From: Candidatus Avipropionibacterium avicola
GTDB lineage: Bacteria > Actinomycetota > Actinomycetes > Propionibacteriales > Propionibacteriaceae
NCBI GenBank assembly: GCA_018715445.1
Contig: DVLP01000438.1
Coordinates: 1 to 8,087, forward strand
DNA length: 8,087 nucleotides
Direction: 5' to 3'
Both the position numbers and the translations under genes were made by a program. This document shows, piece after piece, positions 6,412 to 8,087 of the stretch (position 1 is the first letter of the stretch; the number at the start of each line of letters is the position of its first letter). The notes under the pieces are model-generated. The model was given only the letters and a program-made list of their open reading frames with translations. It searched no databases and had not been told where the DNA came from.

Positions 6412-7608
6412 TCAGCTCCTGCGCAACTCGGCCAGGGCAGCGCTCGGATCGTCGCCGGCGGCCAGGGTCTCCAGCAATCGGCACGGGCGGTGCGCCGGGG
6501 CAGCGGTCTCGGCGAAGATCAGCCGCTGCCCGGTGAGGACCCGCTCCACACCGATCTCGGCGAGCAGGTCGAACGGGCCGGGCATCCGACACCCGAGCTG
6601 CATGCCGGTGTCGATGTCGTCACAGGTGGCATAGCCCGACTCGACCATCCGCAACGCCTCGTTGAGGTACGGCAGCACCAGGGCACCGGGCAGCTCGTCA
6701 CTGCGGTCCTCGCGCCGGCCCGCCCGGTTGAGCTGGGCGATCGGCTCGGGATCACCACTGGCGCCGAACCCGACCCCGGACTTGCGTCCGAGCCGGCCAG
6801 CGGCGACGAGCTGGCGCAGCAGGGGGGCGGGCGCGTCGATCGGGTCGCGGGTGTCGTCCCAGATCCGTTCCACCACGGCAAGGATGACGTCGAGTCCGAC
6901 CAGGTCACACAGCGCGAACGGCCCCATCGGGTAGCCGGCACTGGTGACCATCACCTGGTCGATCTCGTCGCGTCCGGCGAAACCGTCCTGGTGGAGACGG
7001 ATGGCACGGTTGAGGTAGCCGACCAGCAGCCGGTTGACCACGAAGCCGGCACGGTCCCCGCAGGTGATCGCGGTCTTGCCGAGCTCGGCGACCAGGGCGG
7101 CGGTCCGCTCACTGGCCTGCTGGCTGGTGTGCACCGTGGTGATGACCTCGACCAGTTCCTGCACCGGTGCGGGGTTGAAGAAGTGCAGGCCGACGACGCG
7201 CTCGGGATGCTCGGTGACTGCAGCGATCTCGGTGACCGGCAGTGAAGAGGTGTTGGTGGCCAGCAGCACGTCCGGGCCGAACCGGGTGCCGAGGTCGGCG
7301 AAGATCGCCCGCTTGGCGTCGAGATCCTCCAGTGCCGCCTCCACGACCACGGTGGCGTCGTGGGCGGCGGCCAGGTCGGTGTCGTACGAGATCCGCTCCT
7401 GCAGGGCGTCGCGATCGGCTGCGGTGAGCTTGCCCTTGGTGACGGCGCGGTCGGTGGAGGTGGCGATGATGTCGCGGCCCCGGTCGAGGGCGGCGGTGTC
7501 GCGGTCGATCCCGTGGACCTGCCAACCGGCACGGGCGAAGACCTCGGCGATCCCGGCACCCATGGTGCCCAGACCGATGACGGCAGCGGTGGGGCGTGGA
7601 GTGGTCAC
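6412..7608 (-). CDS. 3-hydroxyacyl-CoA (3-hydroxybutyryl-CoA) dehydrogenase, two C-terminal domains
   Basis: The product has 398 residues. It oxidises 3-hydroxyacyl-CoA to 3-oxoacyl-CoA with NAD(P), or the reverse, in fatty-acid or butyrate/PHB-type metabolism. Seen: Rossmann loop [10 protein letters not shown] (10-19), Asp35 at the end of the second strand, [11 protein letters not shown] (119-129) with Ser121, and [17 protein letters not shown] (140-156) with catalytic His142 and Glu154. GFVVNR (188-193) carries Asn192, and [15 protein letters not shown] (226-240) begins the first C-terminal domain. Spacings match the mammalian enzyme's His, Glu and Asn. Residues ~310-360 ([16 protein letters not shown], then MPGPFDLL) are a second, shorter copy of that domain, giving a length above the ~285 of single-domain enzymes. 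After GRKSG the usual GFY reads GFG. GTG at 7608 is the only start after an in-frame TGA at 7621-7623. First gene of the operon with the hydrolase, divergent from nucS. Confidence 0.93.
   Translation of the reverse strand: MTTPRPTAAVIGLGTMGAGIAEVFARAGWQVHGIDRDTAALDRGRDIIATSTDRAVTKGKLTAADRDALQERISYDTDLAAAHDATVVVEAALEDLDAKRAIFADLGTRFGPDVLLATNTSSLPVTEIAAVTEHPERVVGLHFFNPAPVQELVEVITTVHTSQQASERTAALVAELGKTAITCGDRAGFVVNRLLVGYLNRAIRLHQDGFAGRDEIDQVMVTSAGYPMGPFALCDLVGLDVILAVVERIWDDTRDPIDAPAPLLRQLVAAGRLGRKSGVGFGASGDPEPIAQLNRAGRREDRSDELPGALVLPYLNEALRMVESGYATCDDIDTGMQLGCRMPGPFDLLAEIGVERVLTGQRLIFAETAAPAHRPCRLLETLAAGDDPSAALAELRRS
6416..6420 (-). promoter_or_regulatory. Shine-Dalgarno AGGAG of the hydrolase, overlapping the end of the dehydrogenase gene
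   Basis: AGGAG on the minus strand lies 9 nt before the ATG at 6406, within the final codons of the dehydrogenase gene. It fixes the hydrolase start and supports cotranscription. Confidence 0.65.
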
Positions 7609-7614
7609 GCTCGC

Positions 7615-7620
7615 AGTGTG
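7615..7620 (-). promoter_or_regulatory. Weak -10-like element (CACACT) of the dehydrogenase operon
   Basis: CACACT ends 6 nt before the GTG at 7608 on the minus strand, directly after an in-frame TGA. It keeps the A at position 2 and the final T of TANNNT but lacks the first T. With only 12 nt between that stop codon and the GTG and no strong Shine-Dalgarno, a leaderless message is plausible but weakly supported. Confidence 0.25.
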
Positions 7621-7659
7621 TCATGTCGGGCCGAGATGCGCCGACCGGGTCGTCCACGT

Positions 7660-7665
7660 TAGGTT
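7660..7665 (+). promoter_or_regulatory. -10 element (TAGGTT) of nucS, leaderless
   Basis: TAGGTT, identical to the -10 of the propeller gene, ends 7 nt before the ATG at 7673. Transcription would start at or within a base of the A of ATG. No Shine-Dalgarno sequence is present, and no good -35 is seen at 16-18 bp spacing. Confidence 0.55.
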
Positions 7666-7672
7666 GTCGCCC

Positions 7673-8087
7673 ATGCGTCTGGTGATCGCCCGCTGTCAGG
7701 TGGACTATGCAGGGCGGCTGACCGCCCACCTTCCGATGGCTCCCCGCCTGATCATGGTCAAGGCCGACAGCTCGGTCTCGATCCACGCCGACGACCGGGC
7801 GTACAAGCCGCTGAACTGGATGAGCCCACCGTGCACCCTCGAGGTGCGCGAACCTGCCCAGGACGAGGCCCAGGTCGCCGATGAGGACGGGCGCATCGAC
7901 CAGGTCTGGGAGGTCACCGGCAAGGACGGCGACTCGTTGGTCATCACGATCGCCGAGATCCTGCACGACTCGAGCCATGAGCTCGGCGTGGACCCCGGCC
8001 TGCAGAAGGACGGTGTCGAGGCCCACCTGCAGGAACTGCTCGCCGCCAACCCGGAGACCTTCGGTGACGGTTGGCGCCTGGTCCGCC
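7673..8087 (+). CDS. nucS: Endonuclease NucS (EndoMS), N-terminal part; gene continues past the window
   Basis: I translated this frame by hand: 138 codons are visible, open at the right edge; the family is about 220-230 residues. NucS/EndoMS cuts both strands at mismatched DNA and carries the non-canonical mismatch repair of Actinobacteria and some archaea, working with the sliding clamp. Seen: MRLVIARC at the start, [11 protein letters not shown] (11-21), [16 protein letters not shown] (39-54) with Arg42 and Trp49, and [11 protein letters not shown] followed by [13 protein letters not shown]. These belong to the N-terminal DNA-binding/dimerisation domain and the linker. The nuclease domain with its catalytic Asp/Glu/Lys lies outside the window, so activity cannot be judged. 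Between PPC and VWEV there is an acidic stretch about a dozen residues longer than I recall in mycobacterial NucS. ATG at 7673 is chosen from family fit and the TAGGTT -10 seven bases upstream. Divergent from the dehydrogenase operon. Confidence 0.95.
   Translation, partial: MRLVIARCQVDYAGRLTAHLPMAPRLIMVKADSSVSIHADDRAYKPLNWMSPPCTLEVREPAQDEAQVADEDGRIDQVWEVTGKDGDSLVITIAEILHDSSHELGVDPGLQKDGVEAHLQELLAANPETFGDGWRLVR

Noticed and set aside
6407..6592. An in-frame upstream extension of the hydrolase to an ATG at 6592
   Set aside because: It would overlap the dehydrogenase gene by 180 bases, and its translation is Arg/Pro-rich as expected of a shadow frame; AGGAG supports the ATG at 6406.
7109..8026. 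Open frame of 305 codons on the minus strand across nucS and the dehydrogenase start
   Set aside because: It crosses the divergent promoter region and is antisense to nucS; both real genes have strong family motifs.
1..8087. Defence island, CRISPR, toxin-antitoxin, prophage or biosynthetic cluster
   Set aside because: No repeat array, integrase, transposase, small paired genes or synthase modules are seen; all eight genes have conventional families and similar composition.

Overview
The window looks like ordinary chromosome from a high-GC Gram-positive actinomycete. Coding sequence is GC-rich with G/C at most third positions. The -10 elements are of the TAGGTT type. The window carries the start of nucS, the mismatch-repair endonuclease typical of Actinobacteria (and some archaea). 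A PduO-type cobalamin adenosyltransferase, a GNAT protein and a 3-hydroxyacyl-CoA dehydrogenase fit a member of the Propionibacteriales or a relative. That placement is inference, not a phylogenetic result. I saw no mobile element, CRISPR array, tRNA, rRNA or phage gene. No gene-free stretch exceeds about 115 bases.

Layout: transcription alternates strand along the window. (1) 1-1113, minus: COG4637-type predicted ATPase whose 3' end runs off the left edge. (2) 1228-3252, plus: secreted beta-propeller protein, divergent from (1). (3) 3257-3871 and 3872-4753, minus: a two-gene operon, GNAT protein first and then PduO-type ATP:cob(I)alamin adenosyltransferase, whose start abuts the upstream stop codon. 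(4) 4821-5576, plus: cyclophilin-type peptidyl-prolyl isomerase lipoprotein. (5) 5618-6406 and 6412-7608, minus: a two-gene operon, 3-hydroxybutyryl-CoA-type dehydrogenase first and then a YbfF/ABHD11-like alpha/beta hydrolase. (6) 7673-8087, plus: the 5' part of nucS, cut by the right edge. Short divergent promoter regions (114, 67 and 64 bp) separate the minus/plus pairs. Convergent ends are only 4 and 41 bp apart.

Functional themes: PduO makes adenosylcobalamin, the cofactor of methylmalonyl-CoA mutase and related enzymes. The dehydrogenase/hydrolase pair looks like acyl-CoA or short-chain fatty-acid metabolism. The isomerase and the propeller act outside the membrane. NucS acts in DNA repair. 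Apart from the two operons the genes do not form an evident single pathway.

The most striking sequence-level pattern concerns starts. Genes inside operons have clear Shine-Dalgarno sequences (GGAGGA, AGGAG). Five of the six genes that begin a transcription unit have none, and instead have a -10-like hexamer ending 6-7 nt before the start codon, which suggests leaderless mRNAs. The exception is the propeller gene, with a near-consensus promoter, a roughly 50-nt leader and a Shine-Dalgarno sequence. I did not find a convincing new multi-gene system; the findings are mostly protein-level oddities and start-site architecture.
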